A DNA stretch of 64,000 bases, taken from Variovorax sp. SG517. Its GTDB lineage: Bacteria; Pseudomonadota; Gammaproteobacteria; Burkholderiales; Burkholderiaceae_C. Positions within the stretch are counted from its first letter, which is position 1. Every line of letters begins with the position of its first letter. This document shows positions 16,239 through 25,383 of this stretch, piece by piece. A program made the position numbers and the translations under genes. The notes under the pieces are model-generated. The model was not told the origin of the DNA and did no database searches. It saw only the letters and a program-made list of their open reading frames with translations. The DNA is taken from NCBI RefSeq assembly GCF_013376045.1, contig NZ_JABMJG010000006.1, positions 186,001 through 250,000 on the forward strand, written 5' to 3'.

Positions 16239-17693
16239 TCAGAGCCATTTGTCCAACGGATTGCCGTCGTTCGGCGCGCGCGGCCGCAGGCACGGCAGGA
16301 ACTGGCCGGAGCCGGGCTCGGCCTGGAACACGCCGTCCTGCCACACGATGCGCCCGCGCGAGACGGTCAGGCCGGGCCAGGCGCGCAGCCGCATGCCCTC
16401 GTAGGGCGTGTAGTCGGCATCGTGGTGGAGCATGTCGTTGGACAGCAGCTTCTCCTGGCCCTCGGGGAACATGTCCCACACCACGAAGTCGGCATCGCTG
16501 CCCACGGCGATGGTGCCCTTGCGCGGGTACAGGCCGTACAGGCGCGCGGGGTTGGTGGCGGTGAGCTCGACGAAGCGGTGGATGTCGACGCGCCCCTTGA
16601 GCACGCCTTCGCTCATGAGCAGCGGCAGGCGGGTTTCCACGCCGGGAATGCCATTGGGGATGCGGTCGAAGGAGGCGTTGTCGCCGGCCACGCGCTTGCC
16701 GTCGCTGCCGTTCATGTTGAAGGGCGCGTGATCGGACGAGACGATGGTGAAGAGCCCGCTCGACAGGCCGTTCCAGATGAACTGCTGGTTCGCCTTGTCG
16801 CGCGGCGGCGGGCTGCAGATGCAGCGTGCGCCGTGCATCGGGTCGTCGGGGTCGATGCCCAGGTCCTCGGCGCTCAGGAACAGGTACTGCGGGCAGGTCT
16901 CGGCGTGGATGGGCAGCCCGCGCCCGCGCGCCCAGTGGATCTGTTCGACGGCCTCGCGGCCCGAGACGTGGACGATCAGGATCGGCGTGTCGACCAGTTC
17001 CGCCAGTGCGATGGCGCGGTGCGTGGCCTCGCGCTCCACTGCCATCGGCCGCGAGTTGGAGTGATAGCGCGGCGCGGTGAGGCCCGCGTCGAGCAGCTGC
17101 TCGGTGAGCCAGGCGATGCAGTCGCTGTTCTCGGCGTGGATCATCGTCATCGCGCCGTGGCGGCGGGCGGTGGCCAGCACTTCGATGATCTGGCGATCGT
17201 CCAGCTTCAGGTCGTCGTAGGTCATGTAGATCTTGAAGGAGGTGTAGCCCTTCTCGATCAAGGCGGGCAGCTCGCGCTGCGTCACGTCGCGCGTGGCGTC
17301 GGCCACGATGAGGTGGAAGGCGTAGTCGATCACCGCCTTGCCCTCGGCGCGGCGGTGGTAGTCGTCCACCGCCTCCTGCACGCTGCGGCCCTTCTGCTGC
17401 GCGGCGAAGGGCAGCACGGTGGTGGTGCCGCCGCAGGCGGCCGAGCGCGTGCCGGAGAGGAAGTCGTCGGCGAAGCGCGAGCCGTCGCTGGTGGGCTGGT
17501 CGAAGTGGCAGTGGCCGTCGACGCCGCCTGGCGTGACCAGCCGGCCGCGCGCGTCGATCTCGCGCGCGGCGCTCGCATCGAGCCCCTGCGCGATGGCGCA
17601 GATGCGGCCGTCGCGCACGCCGATGTCGGCGGTGTAGCGGTCGCCGGCGGTGGCGATGTCTGCGTTGCGCAGGATCAGGTCGTAGGTGCGCAT
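16239..17693 (-). CDS. Dihydropyrimidinase / D-hydantoinase
   Basis: 484 aa amidohydrolase that opens cyclic ureides (hydantoins, dihydropyrimidines) to N-carbamoyl amino acids. The full metal site is visible: His61 and His63 (GHCHF), carboxylated Lys154 (SFKIYMTYD), His186 (IHAEN), His242 (VHVSG) and Asp321 (SSDHAPF). Located in the cytosol. It follows the ABC permease by 23 nt. With the M20 hydrolase across the divergent promoter it could form a hydantoin to amino acid route, but a pyrimidine-type substrate is also possible. Confidence 0.9.
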   Translation of the reverse strand: MRTYDLILRNADIATAGDRYTADIGVRDGRICAIAQGLDASAAREIDARGRLVTPGGVDGHCHFDQPTSDGSRFADDFLSGTRSAACGGTTTVLPFAAQQKGRSVQEAVDDYHRRAEGKAVIDYAFHLIVADATRDVTQRELPALIEKGYTSFKIYMTYDDLKLDDRQIIEVLATARRHGAMTMIHAENSDCIAWLTEQLLDAGLTAPRYHSNSRPMAVEREATHRAIALAELVDTPILIVHVSGREAVEQIHWARGRGLPIHAETCPQYLFLSAEDLGIDPDDPMHGARCICSPPPRDKANQQFIWNGLSSGLFTIVSSDHAPFNMNGSDGKRVAGDNASFDRIPNGIPGVETRLPLLMSEGVLKGRVDIHRFVELTATNPARLYGLYPRKGTIAVGSDADFVVWDMFPEGQEKLLSNDMLHHDADYTPYEGMRLRAWPGLTVSRGRIVWQDGVFQAEPGSGQFLPCLRPRAPNDGNPLDKWL

Positions 17694-17716
17694 GGGGCGT
17701 GCGTTCTTTCTAGCTT

Positions 17717-18439
17717 CTAGCGCTGCTCGAGCGCGGGCTCGGCGGGTACCGCTGCCGGCGTGGAGCCATTGCCATAGGCACGGCCATAGTGGCGCTCGAT
17801 GCGGCGCTGGACGAAGTCCCAAGCGGTGGTCATGAGCAGGTAGTAGATGGCGGCAACGATGAAGAGCTCCAGCACCATGAACTTCTCCTGGATCAGCACC
17901 TGCGTGCGGCGCAGCAGCTCCTCCATGGAGATCACCGAGGTGATCGAGGTGGTCTTGAGCAGGCCGTTGATGCTGTTGCCCAGCGTGGGCACGATCAGGC
18001 GCATGGCCTGCGGCAGCACGATGTAGCGCATGGTCTGCGCGCTGCTGAAGCCCACGGCGCGCGCCGCGTTGGTCTGCCCCGCGGGAATCGACTGGATGCC
18101 GCCGCGCACGATCTCCGCGAGGTAGGCCGCCTCGTTGAGGATGAGGCCCAGCAGCGCCGACTCGATCACCGAGAGCTTCAGCCCCAGCTGAGGCAGGCCG
18201 GTGAAGATGATGATGAGCTGCACCAGCAGCGGCGTGCCGCGGAACACCCAGATATAGAAGTGCGCCGGGGCTGCCAGCCAGCGGTGGCTGGACAGGCGGG
18301 CCAGTGCCAGCGCGCAGCCCACCACCATCCCGCCCGCGATCGCCGCGAGCGTGAGCCACAGCGTGGTCACCGCGCCGCTGAGGATGTACGGGTTGAACAG
18401 GTAGTCGAAGAAGCCCGACCAGCTCCAGCCTTGTCCCAT
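17717..18439 (-). CDS. Polar amino-acid ABC transporter permease (HisM/GlnP type)
   Basis: 240 aa with about five hydrophobic helices. The EAA loop appears as SIPAGQTNAARAVGFSSAQTMRYIVLPQA. The family imports amino acids and analogues as a homodimer or heterodimer. Only one permease and one receptor gene are here; no ATPase gene is visible, so an ATPase would have to come from elsewhere. It sits between the receptor and hydantoinase genes. Confidence 0.9.
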   Translation of the reverse strand: MGQGWSWSGFFDYLFNPYILSGAVTTLWLTLAAIAGGMVVGCALALARLSSHRWLAAPAHFYIWVFRGTPLLVQLIIIFTGLPQLGLKLSVIESALLGLILNEAAYLAEIVRGGIQSIPAGQTNAARAVGFSSAQTMRYIVLPQAMRLIVPTLGNSINGLLKTTSITSVISMEELLRRTQVLIQEKFMVLELFIVAAIYYLLMTTAWDFVQRRIERHYGRAYGNGSTPAAVPAEPALEQR

Positions 18440-18487
18440 GGAAGTTTCCTTCGCTTGCTCGATGGCGATGCGGACGACGGCGCCCCG

Positions 18488-19321
18488 TCAGCTCGCCGGG
18501 CCCTTGACGGCCACGGCACCCTCGGCGGCCTTGACGCCGTACTGGTCGAACAGCTTCTGGAAGCTGCCGTCGGCCTTCATGTCGTTCATGACCTTGGCCA
18601 TCGCGGCGGCCAGCTCCTTGTTGCGCGCGGCCAGCGCGACCGGCGTGGGGAACAGGCCGTTGAGCACGCGCTCGAAGTCGCCGCGCTTCTGGTATTCGGC
18701 GCCGGTCGAGTCGATGGACAGCGCCACCTCCACCTGCCCAGCGCGCAGCGCCTGGAAGGCCATCGCGAAGTTCTCGAAGGTGCGGATGGTCATGCCCTTC
18801 ATGCCCTTGTCGGTGAGTTGCTTGTCGAGCTCGCGCGCCTTGCGCTCCTCGAAGCCACCGAGCTCCACGCCGATGCTCTTGCCCGAGAGGTCATCGGGCT
18901 TGGCGATCTTCAGCGGGTTGCCCTTGGCTGCACTGATGCTGATGGCCTGGTCTTCGTAGACGAGCATCTGCATCAGCTTGGCACGCTCCTCGGTGAAGAA
19001 GATGCCGGTGTTGATCACGTCCCAGCGGCCGGCCTGCAGGCCGGGGATCATGGCCGAGAACTCGATGCGCACGTACTCGGGCGTGAGGCACAGGCGCTTG
19101 GCGATCTGCTCGCCGAGCTCCACGCGCATGCCCTTGAGCGCGCCGGACTGGTCGACGAACTGCATCGGCGGCAGCGTCGGGTTGACCGACATGGTCAGCG
19201 TACCCTTCTTGACGAGGGCCGAATCGGGCACGGGCGACTTGCAGGCCTGCTGCGCGTTCGCGGCGCCAGCGAAGGAGACGAAGAGTGCCGTTGCCGACGC
19301 GAGAGCGGGAAGCCGTTTCAT
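18488..19321 (-). CDS. ABC transporter substrate-binding protein (SBP_bac_3)
   Basis: 277 aa. A cleavable signal peptide ends near ANAQQ (residue about 24). The mature part has LTMSVNPTLPPMQFVD and the ISISAAKGNPLKI and GKSIGVELGGFEE segments of class 3 (polar amino acid) receptors. Periplasmic partner of the adjacent permease. Confidence 0.88.
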   Translation of the reverse strand: MKRLPALASATALFVSFAGAANAQQACKSPVPDSALVKKGTLTMSVNPTLPPMQFVDQSGALKGMRVELGEQIAKRLCLTPEYVRIEFSAMIPGLQAGRWDVINTGIFFTEERAKLMQMLVYEDQAISISAAKGNPLKIAKPDDLSGKSIGVELGGFEERKARELDKQLTDKGMKGMTIRTFENFAMAFQALRAGQVEVALSIDSTGAEYQKRGDFERVLNGLFPTPVALAARNKELAAAMAKVMNDMKADGSFQKLFDQYGVKAAEGAVAVKGPAS

Positions 19322-19396
19322 GGTGTGGTCCTTGAGGAGGGGATCGAGGCGACGAGGTGGGAAATCGGGTGAGATGGAAACGAGGTGCCGGGTGCT

Positions 19397-20293
19397 TCAG
19401 GCGCGGATCGAGTCCAGCAGTTCGAGGCGCGCGAGCTCGCGGCGCAGCTCGGCGGCATCGGCATCGGGCAGCGGCAGGCGCGGGGCGCGGGGCTTGCCGA
19501 CGGGCAGGCCCATCATCGACAGGCCGTCCTTGGAGGCCGCGACGTAGCGGTGGCCGCCGACCCAGCGCACGATCGGCAGCATCTTCTTGTAGAGCGCGAG
19601 TGCCGCAGGCATGTCGCGCTCGTCGGCCACCAGCTCGAACAGGCGCGCCGACATCTTCGGGATGAGGTTGGAACACACGGCCACCCAACCCTGTGCGCCG
19701 AGCCAGAACGACTCGTAGCCGAGGATGCCCGCGAACACGGTCATGCGGTCGCCGCACAGCTCGATGATTTCGCGCACGCGGGTGACTTCGAGCGTCGACT
19801 CCTTGATGTACCTGCAGTTGTCGATGCGCGAGAGGCGCGCCACCAGTTCGGGCTTGAGGTCGACGTTGGCGGTGGCCGGGTTGTTGTAGACCATGATCGG
19901 AATGCCGATCGCCTCGCCCACCTTGCGGTAGTGCTCGAACAGCTCGTCGTCGGTGGGCGTGCTGTAGAAGGGCGGAATGATCATGACGCCGTCGGCGCCC
20001 ATGCTCTCGGCCTCGCGGCTCAGCCGCACGCACTCGTCGGTCCACTCCGCGCCCGTGCCGATCAACACCGGCACGCGTTTTGCAGCGGTGCTCACGCAGG
20101 TTTCGATCACCTGCTGGCGCTCGTCGGGCGTCAGCGAGAGGAACTCACCGGTGCTCCCCAGGGGGATCAGCCCGTGGATGCCTTCCTCGATTTGCCAATT
20201 GACCAGCTTCTTCAGCGCAGGCACGTCCACGTGCTTGCCGTCGGCGGTCATGGGGGTGATGAGCACCGTATAGGTGCCGCGGAACGCTGTCAT
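19397..20293 (-). CDS. DHDPS-family aldolase/dehydratase (possible pyrroline-4-hydroxy-2-carboxylate deaminase)
   Basis: 298 aa TIM-barrel of the DapA/NAL class I aldolase superfamily. Schiff-base Lys164 in YIKEST, Tyr136 in MVYNNP and the substrate loop GSTGE (46-50) are all present. Biosynthetic DapA is unlikely because the gene is first in a catabolic operon. A family member deaminates 1-pyrroline-4-hydroxy-2-carboxylate in hydroxyproline catabolism, and the divergent D-amino-acid dehydrogenase supports that reading. The ATG at 20293 has an AAGGA ribosome site. Confidence 0.75.
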   Translation of the reverse strand: MTAFRGTYTVLITPMTADGKHVDVPALKKLVNWQIEEGIHGLIPLGSTGEFLSLTPDERQQVIETCVSTAAKRVPVLIGTGAEWTDECVRLSREAESMGADGVMIIPPFYSTPTDDELFEHYRKVGEAIGIPIMVYNNPATANVDLKPELVARLSRIDNCRYIKESTLEVTRVREIIELCGDRMTVFAGILGYESFWLGAQGWVAVCSNLIPKMSARLFELVADERDMPAALALYKKMLPIVRWVGGHRYVAASKDGLSMMGLPVGKPRAPRLPLPDADAAELRRELARLELLDSIRA

Positions 20294-20325
20294 GGGCAGT
20301 CCTTGGGAAAATTCGGGACAATTCG

Positions 20326-20354
20326 GTATATGTATACGTTGAGTATACGTATAC
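20326..20354. promoter_or_regulatory. GTATAC half-site array in the divergent promoter
   Basis: GTATAT-GTATAC (20326-20337), five bases, then GTATAC-GTATAC (20343-20354). Four near-identical self-complementary hexamers lie between the DHDPS-like gene and the fused dehydrogenase gene. Resembles FCD-GntR operators (GTATAC / TGTATACA types). The likely binder is the GntR protein encoded at 15480-16166. Confidence 0.65.
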
Positions 20355-20401
20355 AATTGAGTGCGTCAATCGTAAGTTGACGTTCTTCCTTCGCACTGCC
20401 C

Positions 20402-23350
20402 ATGAGCGCCAGACTGACCCACCCTTCCATCACCCCGGCCGGACGCCCCGTGCGCTTCTGGTACGACGGGCAGCCCGTGGAGGGGCTGGAGGGCGAGACC
20501 ATCGCGGCGGCGCTGGCGGCCGGCGGCATCAAGGCGATGCGCCACACCCGCCGCGGCGAGCGCCGAGGTCTTTATTGCGGCATGGGCGCGTGCTTCGACT
20601 GCCTCGTCACCGTCGATGGGCAGGCCAGCCAGCGCGCCTGCCTCACGAAAGTGGCCGACGGCCAGCAGGTGCGTTCGACCCAGCCCGTCGGCACGCCCGA
20701 CGATCCGCTGCAGCCGCTCGCACCCCAAGCTGGCGCCGAACCCGAACGCGGGCAGGTCGACGTGCTCGTCGTCGGCGCGGGCCCGGCCGGGCTTTCGGCC
20801 GCGCTCGCCGCGCGCCAGGCCGGCGCCGACGTGCTGGTGCTCGACGAGCGCCCCCAGCCCGGCGGCCAGTTCTACAAGCCGCTCGCGCCGTCGCACGAGG
20901 CGCCCTCCCCGGCCGACCGCCAGTTCGCGCAGGGCCTCGCGCTCGAACATGAAGTCCGCGCCGCCGGCGTCGTCATCGCCTCGGGCGCGCAGGTCTGGGC
21001 GGCCTTCTCTCCGCGCGAAGTGGCCGCGCTCGTCGACGGGCGCGCCTGCGTGATCGGCTGCCGGCAACTCGTCATCGCACCCGGCGCGTACGAGCGCCCC
21101 GTGCCCTTCCCCGGCTGGACCCTCCCCGGCGTGATGACCACCGGCGCCGGCCAGACGCTGGCGCGCGCCTACCGCGTCGCACCCGGACGCCGCGTGGTGA
21201 TCGCCGGCAACGGGCCGCTCAATCTGCAGCTCGCCGCGGAGCTGCTCGCGGGCGGCGCCGAAGTCGTCGCTGTGCTGGAGTCGGCCCCACGCCCTTCGCC
21301 GCGGCAATGGCGCCATCTGCTGAGCGCGGCGTGCACGGCGCCCGATCTGCTGCTCGACGGCTGGCGCTATCTGCGCAAGCTGCGCGCCCACAAGGTGCCC
21401 GTGCTGTGGGAGCACGCCGTCGTATCCGCGGAAGGCACCACCGGATTGAGCTCGGCGCAGGTGGCTCAAATCGATGCCCGAGGCCACGCACTGCCCTCCA
21501 CGCTGCGTCGCCTCGAAGCCGACACGCTCTGCCTCGGCTACGGCTTCATCCCCTCCACCGAACTCGCGCGCATGCTGGGTTGCGAGCACCGCCTCGCGCC
21601 CCGCCATCTCGGCTACCTGGCAACCGTCACGCAGGAAGACGGGGCCACCAGCCTGCCCGGCGTGTACGTGGTCGGCGATGGTGCCGATCTCGGCGGCTCC
21701 CGCGTCGCACTCGCGCGCGGCACGCTGGCGGGCACCGCGGTCGCGCGCAACCTCGGCCTGAAGGCCCCCGAGCCCCGCGAGGCCACTGAAAAGCTGCATC
21801 GCGCCGAATGCTTCCAGCAGGCGCTGTGGTCGATCTACGCGCCGCCGCCCGTCACTCTCGCGGCGGTGCCCAACGAAACGCTGCTGTGCCGCTGCGAGGA
21901 AATCAGCTTCGGCTCGGTGCGCGAGCAGATCCGTGCCGGCAGCGACACGCTGGCCGCGCTCAAGCGCAACACCCGCCTGGGCATGGGACGCTGCCAGGCG
22001 CGCTACTGCGGCGTCACCGCCGGCCGTCTGCTGGCCGAGATGACCGATCGGCCGCCTCAGGTGGAACAGTACTTCGCACCGCGCCCGCCCGCCAAACCGG
22101 TGCCGGCCGGCGCGCTCGGCTTCGAGAAACCCGAATGGGGCGGCCACAAGCCCGCCATTACGCCCAACCTCGCGCGGCCGGTGGAGCAGCCACCCTTCGA
22201 GGGCACGCTGCGCACCGACGTGCTCGTAATCGGCGCCGGCGTGCTCGGCTCCTGCCTCGGCTACTACCTTTCAAAGGCGGGCCAGGACGTGACGGTGGTC
22301 GACCGCGACGACATCAACCTGCAGGCCTCTGGCGCCAACGCCGGCAGCCTGCACGTGCAGCTGCTGTCCTTCGACTTCGGCACCAAGGCGCAGGAAGGCG
22401 GCGGCCCGGCCGCGGCGACGCTGCCGCTCGGGCCGATGTCGGTGCGCCTGTGGCAGGAGATCGAGGCCGACTGCGGCGAGGACCTCGAGATCAAGATCAC
22501 TGGTGGCCTCATGGTGGCCGACAGTGAAGCCGGCATGCGCTTCCTCGAGGCCAAGGCCGCGCTGGAGCGCAGCCACGGCATCGACGCGCAGGTGATCGAC
22601 GGCACGGAGTTGCGCCGCCTCTCGCCCGCGCTCTCCGAGCAGCTGCTGGGCGCCGAGCTCTGCCCCATGGAAGGCAAGATCAATCCGCTGCGCGCCACCT
22701 ACGCCGTCGCCCGGCGCGCGCAGCAGCAGGGTGCGCGCATGCTGCGCGGCTGCGACGTGCAGTCCATCGAGGCGATGCCCGGCGAAGGCGCCGGCTTCAT
22801 CGTGCGCACCTCGAGCGGCAGCATCCACGCAGGGCGCGTCGTGAACGCGAGCGGCGCCTGGTCGAGCGCGGTCGGCCGCATGCTGGGCGTGAACATCCCC
22901 GTCAAGGGCGCGCCGCTGCAGATGATCGTGACCGAGCCCGCGCCGCCGCTGGTCAACCACCTCGTCGCACATGCCGACCGGCACCTGAGCCTGAAGCAGG
23001 CCACCAGCGGCGGCCTCATCATCGGCGGCGGCTGGACGGCCGCCTTCAGCGAGGACATGCGCCTCAACCGTGCCGAGCGCGAAAGCATCGAAGGCAACCT
23101 CTGGGTGGCAGCCCACGTGCTGCCGGCCGTGCGCGGGCTGCACATGGTGCGCTGCTGGGCCGGAATGAACGTCAACATCGACGGCGCGCCCATCCTCGGC
23201 GAGGTGCCCGGCCGCCCCGGCTTCTACAACGCCGTGACCTCCAACGGCTACACGCTCGCCCCCGTCACCGCGCGGCTGGTCACCGACCTCCTCGTGCGCA
23301 GGCGCACCGACATCGACATCAGCCCCTTCCTCATCGACCGCTTCCTCTGA
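20402..23350 (+). CDS. Fused three-part flavin dehydrogenase (HcnA-HcnB-HcnC / D-hydroxyproline dehydrogenase type)
   Basis: 982 aa joining modules usually made as separate subunits. Residues about 15-100: plant-type [2Fe-2S] domain with Cys59, 64, 67 and 80. Residues 118-480: FAD/NAD-binding oxidoreductase (GAGPAG at 125-130). Residues 490-545: BFD-like [2Fe-2S] domain with Cys496, 498, 531 and 536. Residues 605-980: D-amino-acid oxidase (DAO) domain with GAGVLG at about 611. Such complexes oxidise D-amino acids, sarcosine-like amines or opines and pass electrons to the respiratory chain. Shares the GTATAC operator with the divergent operon. Confidence 0.85.
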   Translation: MSARLTHPSITPAGRPVRFWYDGQPVEGLEGETIAAALAAGGIKAMRHTRRGERRGLYCGMGACFDCLVTVDGQASQRACLTKVADGQQVRSTQPVGTPDDPLQPLAPQAGAEPERGQVDVLVVGAGPAGLSAALAARQAGADVLVLDERPQPGGQFYKPLAPSHEAPSPADRQFAQGLALEHEVRAAGVVIASGAQVWAAFSPREVAALVDGRACVIGCRQLVIAPGAYERPVPFPGWTLPGVMTTGAGQTLARAYRVAPGRRVVIAGNGPLNLQLAAELLAGGAEVVAVLESAPRPSPRQWRHLLSAACTAPDLLLDGWRYLRKLRAHKVPVLWEHAVVSAEGTTGLSSAQVAQIDARGHALPSTLRRLEADTLCLGYGFIPSTELARMLGCEHRLAPRHLGYLATVTQEDGATSLPGVYVVGDGADLGGSRVALARGTLAGTAVARNLGLKAPEPREATEKLHRAECFQQALWSIYAPPPVTLAAVPNETLLCRCEEISFGSVREQIRAGSDTLAALKRNTRLGMGRCQARYCGVTAGRLLAEMTDRPPQVEQYFAPRPPAKPVPAGALGFEKPEWGGHKPAITPNLARPVEQPPFEGTLRTDVLVIGAGVLGSCLGYYLSKAGQDVTVVDRDDINLQASGANAGSLHVQLLSFDFGTKAQEGGGPAAATLPLGPMSVRLWQEIEADCGEDLEIKITGGLMVADSEAGMRFLEAKAALERSHGIDAQVIDGTELRRLSPALSEQLLGAELCPMEGKINPLRATYAVARRAQQQGARMLRGCDVQSIEAMPGEGAGFIVRTSSGSIHAGRVVNASGAWSSAVGRMLGVNIPVKGAPLQMIVTEPAPPLVNHLVAHADRHLSLKQATSGGLIIGGGWTAAFSEDMRLNRAERESIEGNLWVAAHVLPAVRGLHMVRCWAGMNVNIDGAPILGEVPGRPGFYNAVTSNGYTLAPVTARLVTDLLVRRRTDIDISPFLIDRFL

Positions 23351-23355
23351 CCGCC

Positions 23356-24603
23356 ATGACCGAAAACGCTTCCCCGCGCGACACGCTGCGCGACTACATC
23401 GACGCGCACTTCGACGAGCAGGTGCGCACCCTCGCCGAACTCGTGCGCTGCCCCTCCGACAACCCGCCGGGCGATTGCGCCCCGCATGCCGAGCTCACCG
23501 CCCGGCTGCTCGAAGCCATGGGCTTCACGGTCGAGCGCCACGAAGTGCCCGCCGAGCACGCGGCCGCGCACGGCATGCGCAGCGTGACCAACCTCATCGT
23601 GCGCGAGCGCTTCGGCGACGGCCCGGTGGTGGCGCTCAACGCACACGGCGACGTGGTGCCGCCCGGCGCAGGCTGGAGCGTCGACCCCTACGGCGGCGAG
23701 GTGCGCGACGGCTGGCTCTACGGGCGCGGCGCCGCCGTGTCGAAGTCGGACTTCACCACCTACGCCTTCGCGATGCGCGCGCTCAAGCACCTTGCGGCCG
23801 CCGGCACACCCCTGGCCGGCAGCGTCGAGCTGCACCTGACCTATGACGAGGAAACCGGCGGCATGACGGGCCCGGAGTGGATCCTCTCCAAGGGCCTGAG
23901 CAAGCCCGACTTCGTGCTTTCCGCCGCCTTCTCGCACCACGTCGTGGTGGCGCACAACGGCTGCCTGCATCTCGAGGTCGTTGTGCGCGGCACCTCGGCG
24001 CACGCCGCGCGGCCCGACACCGGCCACGACGCGATCGAAGCCGCGGCCACCCTGCTGCCCGCGCTCTACCGCTACCGCGACAGCCTCGCCGACCGCCCGT
24101 CGCGCACGCCGGGCATCACCCATCCCACGATGGTGGTGGGCCTGATCGACGGCGGCATCAACACCAATGTGGTGTCCGACGTGCTGACCCTGCGCATCGA
24201 CCGGCGCATCGTCCCCGAAGAGTCGCCCGAGGCTGTCGAAGCCGAGCTGCGCGAGGTGATCGAGTCGGCCTGCCGGCCGCTGCCCGGTATCTCGGTCGAG
24301 ATCCGCCAGATCCTTCTGGCGCGCCCCTTCGCGCCTGCGCCGGGCGCCGACGAATTCGCCGAGCTCGTGTGCCGCGAGGCCAGCGAAGTCATGGGCAAGC
24401 CGGTCACGCCGATTGGCGTGCCGCTGTACACCGATGCGCGCCTCTACAGCGAGGCGAGCATTCCCACCGTGATGTACGGCGCAGGCCCCGAGTCGCTGCT
24501 CGAAGCCAACGGTCACCGCGCCGACGAGCGCGTGCCGCTGGACGAACTGCGCAAGGCCACACGCGTGGTCGCCAACACGCTGCATCGGCTGCTCACACGC
24601 TGA
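23356..24603 (+). CDS. M20 family metallohydrolase (ArgE/DapE-like) with altered metal ligands
   Basis: 415 aa, starting 5 nt after the fused dehydrogenase. M20 enzymes cleave N-acyl or N-carbamoyl amino acids with two zinc ions. His97 and Asp99 (NAHGDVV), Glu165/166 (TYDEETGG) and the late GHRAD histidine are kept. At the GRGAxDxK motif the sequence is GRGAAVSKSD, so the bridging Asp is Val128, and the usual GEPT glutamate is not obvious. It may act with one metal or belong to a divergent subgroup. Likely deacylates or decarbamoylates a substrate feeding the dehydrogenase. Confidence 0.85.
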   Translation: MTENASPRDTLRDYIDAHFDEQVRTLAELVRCPSDNPPGDCAPHAELTARLLEAMGFTVERHEVPAEHAAAHGMRSVTNLIVRERFGDGPVVALNAHGDVVPPGAGWSVDPYGGEVRDGWLYGRGAAVSKSDFTTYAFAMRALKHLAAAGTPLAGSVELHLTYDEETGGMTGPEWILSKGLSKPDFVLSAAFSHHVVVAHNGCLHLEVVVRGTSAHAARPDTGHDAIEAAATLLPALYRYRDSLADRPSRTPGITHPTMVVGLIDGGINTNVVSDVLTLRIDRRIVPEESPEAVEAELREVIESACRPLPGISVEIRQILLARPFAPAPGADEFAELVCREASEVMGKPVTPIGVPLYTDARLYSEASIPTVMYGAGPESLLEANGHRADERVPLDELRKATRVVANTLHRLLTR

Positions 24604-24875
24604 CTCCCGTCTCGTCGGCGACGCGCATGGCCGAAATCAGCACGTCGAGCGGTGCCGCGATTCCGGTGCGCGCCAGTGCAAGTTCCCTGATAGCCGCATG
24701 GCCAACCCGTGCCGGCTCATCCACGGCACCAGGGCACCAGGGCAAAGGCAACCCTGAATCGCTTGGCGCGTCCTCCCATGTTTTGGCGATGAAGAGACGC
24801 TGCAAACCTTTACGCTTGCAGCAGCACGGGCATGCGGGCTCGACGAAGCCCCGGCCCCTCATCACCATCCGCACC

Positions 24876-25097
24876 ATGACCGAGACAGAAACCTTGCCCG
24901 ACGAGGAACTGGGCGCCCAGGCCACGCAGTGGCGCCGACGAGCGCTGCAAGGCGACCTGCATGCCCGTGGCATTGCCCATCAGCTGGAGGCCGAACTGCG
25001 CCGGCGCGCCGGCGCCCTCCCCCCTGACTACGAGATGCTGGACCTGCGGCCGCTCGAGCATCGGCAGGTCAAGCGACGCTGGTGGAAGCCCTGGTGA
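24876..25097 (+). CDS. Small charged hypothetical protein
   Basis: 73 aa, acidic start (TETETLPDEELG) then a basic helical body (QWRRRALQGDLHARGIAHQLEAELRRR) and an aromatic basic tail (RRWWKPW). I recall similar short proteins in Variovorax-type genomes, without known function. Preceded by a 270-bp stretch with no gene. No signal peptide. Confidence 0.55.
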   Translation: MTETETLPDEELGAQATQWRRRALQGDLHARGIAHQLEAELRRRAGALPPDYEMLDLRPLEHRQVKRRWWKPW

Positions 25098-25383
25098 TCC
25101 GGCCGCGGCGCGCCAGGCTTGCACACCCATGCGGGTTCGACGCGGAAGTGACCTGATCGGGCGAAACGCTCGATCAGGCTGCCCTTCGCCGAAGGCCAGG
25201 CACGCAGGTCCGCGTCGAGCGTCCATCGCATGCAGATGGCGCCTCGGCCTCATGTGTGTCCTCACGGAAAGTGCTCGGCGGGTTCGGGGATCGCCACCCA
25301 GTCGTGCTTTCCTTCCTCCCGGACCGAGCGCTGGCACAGAAGGATGAGGGAACGCCTCCTGTGTTCGCCGACCGCCGCACGGA

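Noticed and set aside
20366..22147. 593-codon minus-strand open frame
   Set aside because: Antisense to the fused dehydrogenase, with no family resemblance.
24604..24875. Minus-strand open frame near 24593-24973
   Set aside because: No family resemblance and it overlaps the better supported small plus-strand gene.
25098..25383. Open frames on both strands between the small hypothetical gene and the integrase fragment
   Set aside because: Compositional artefacts; no motif or start site supports them.
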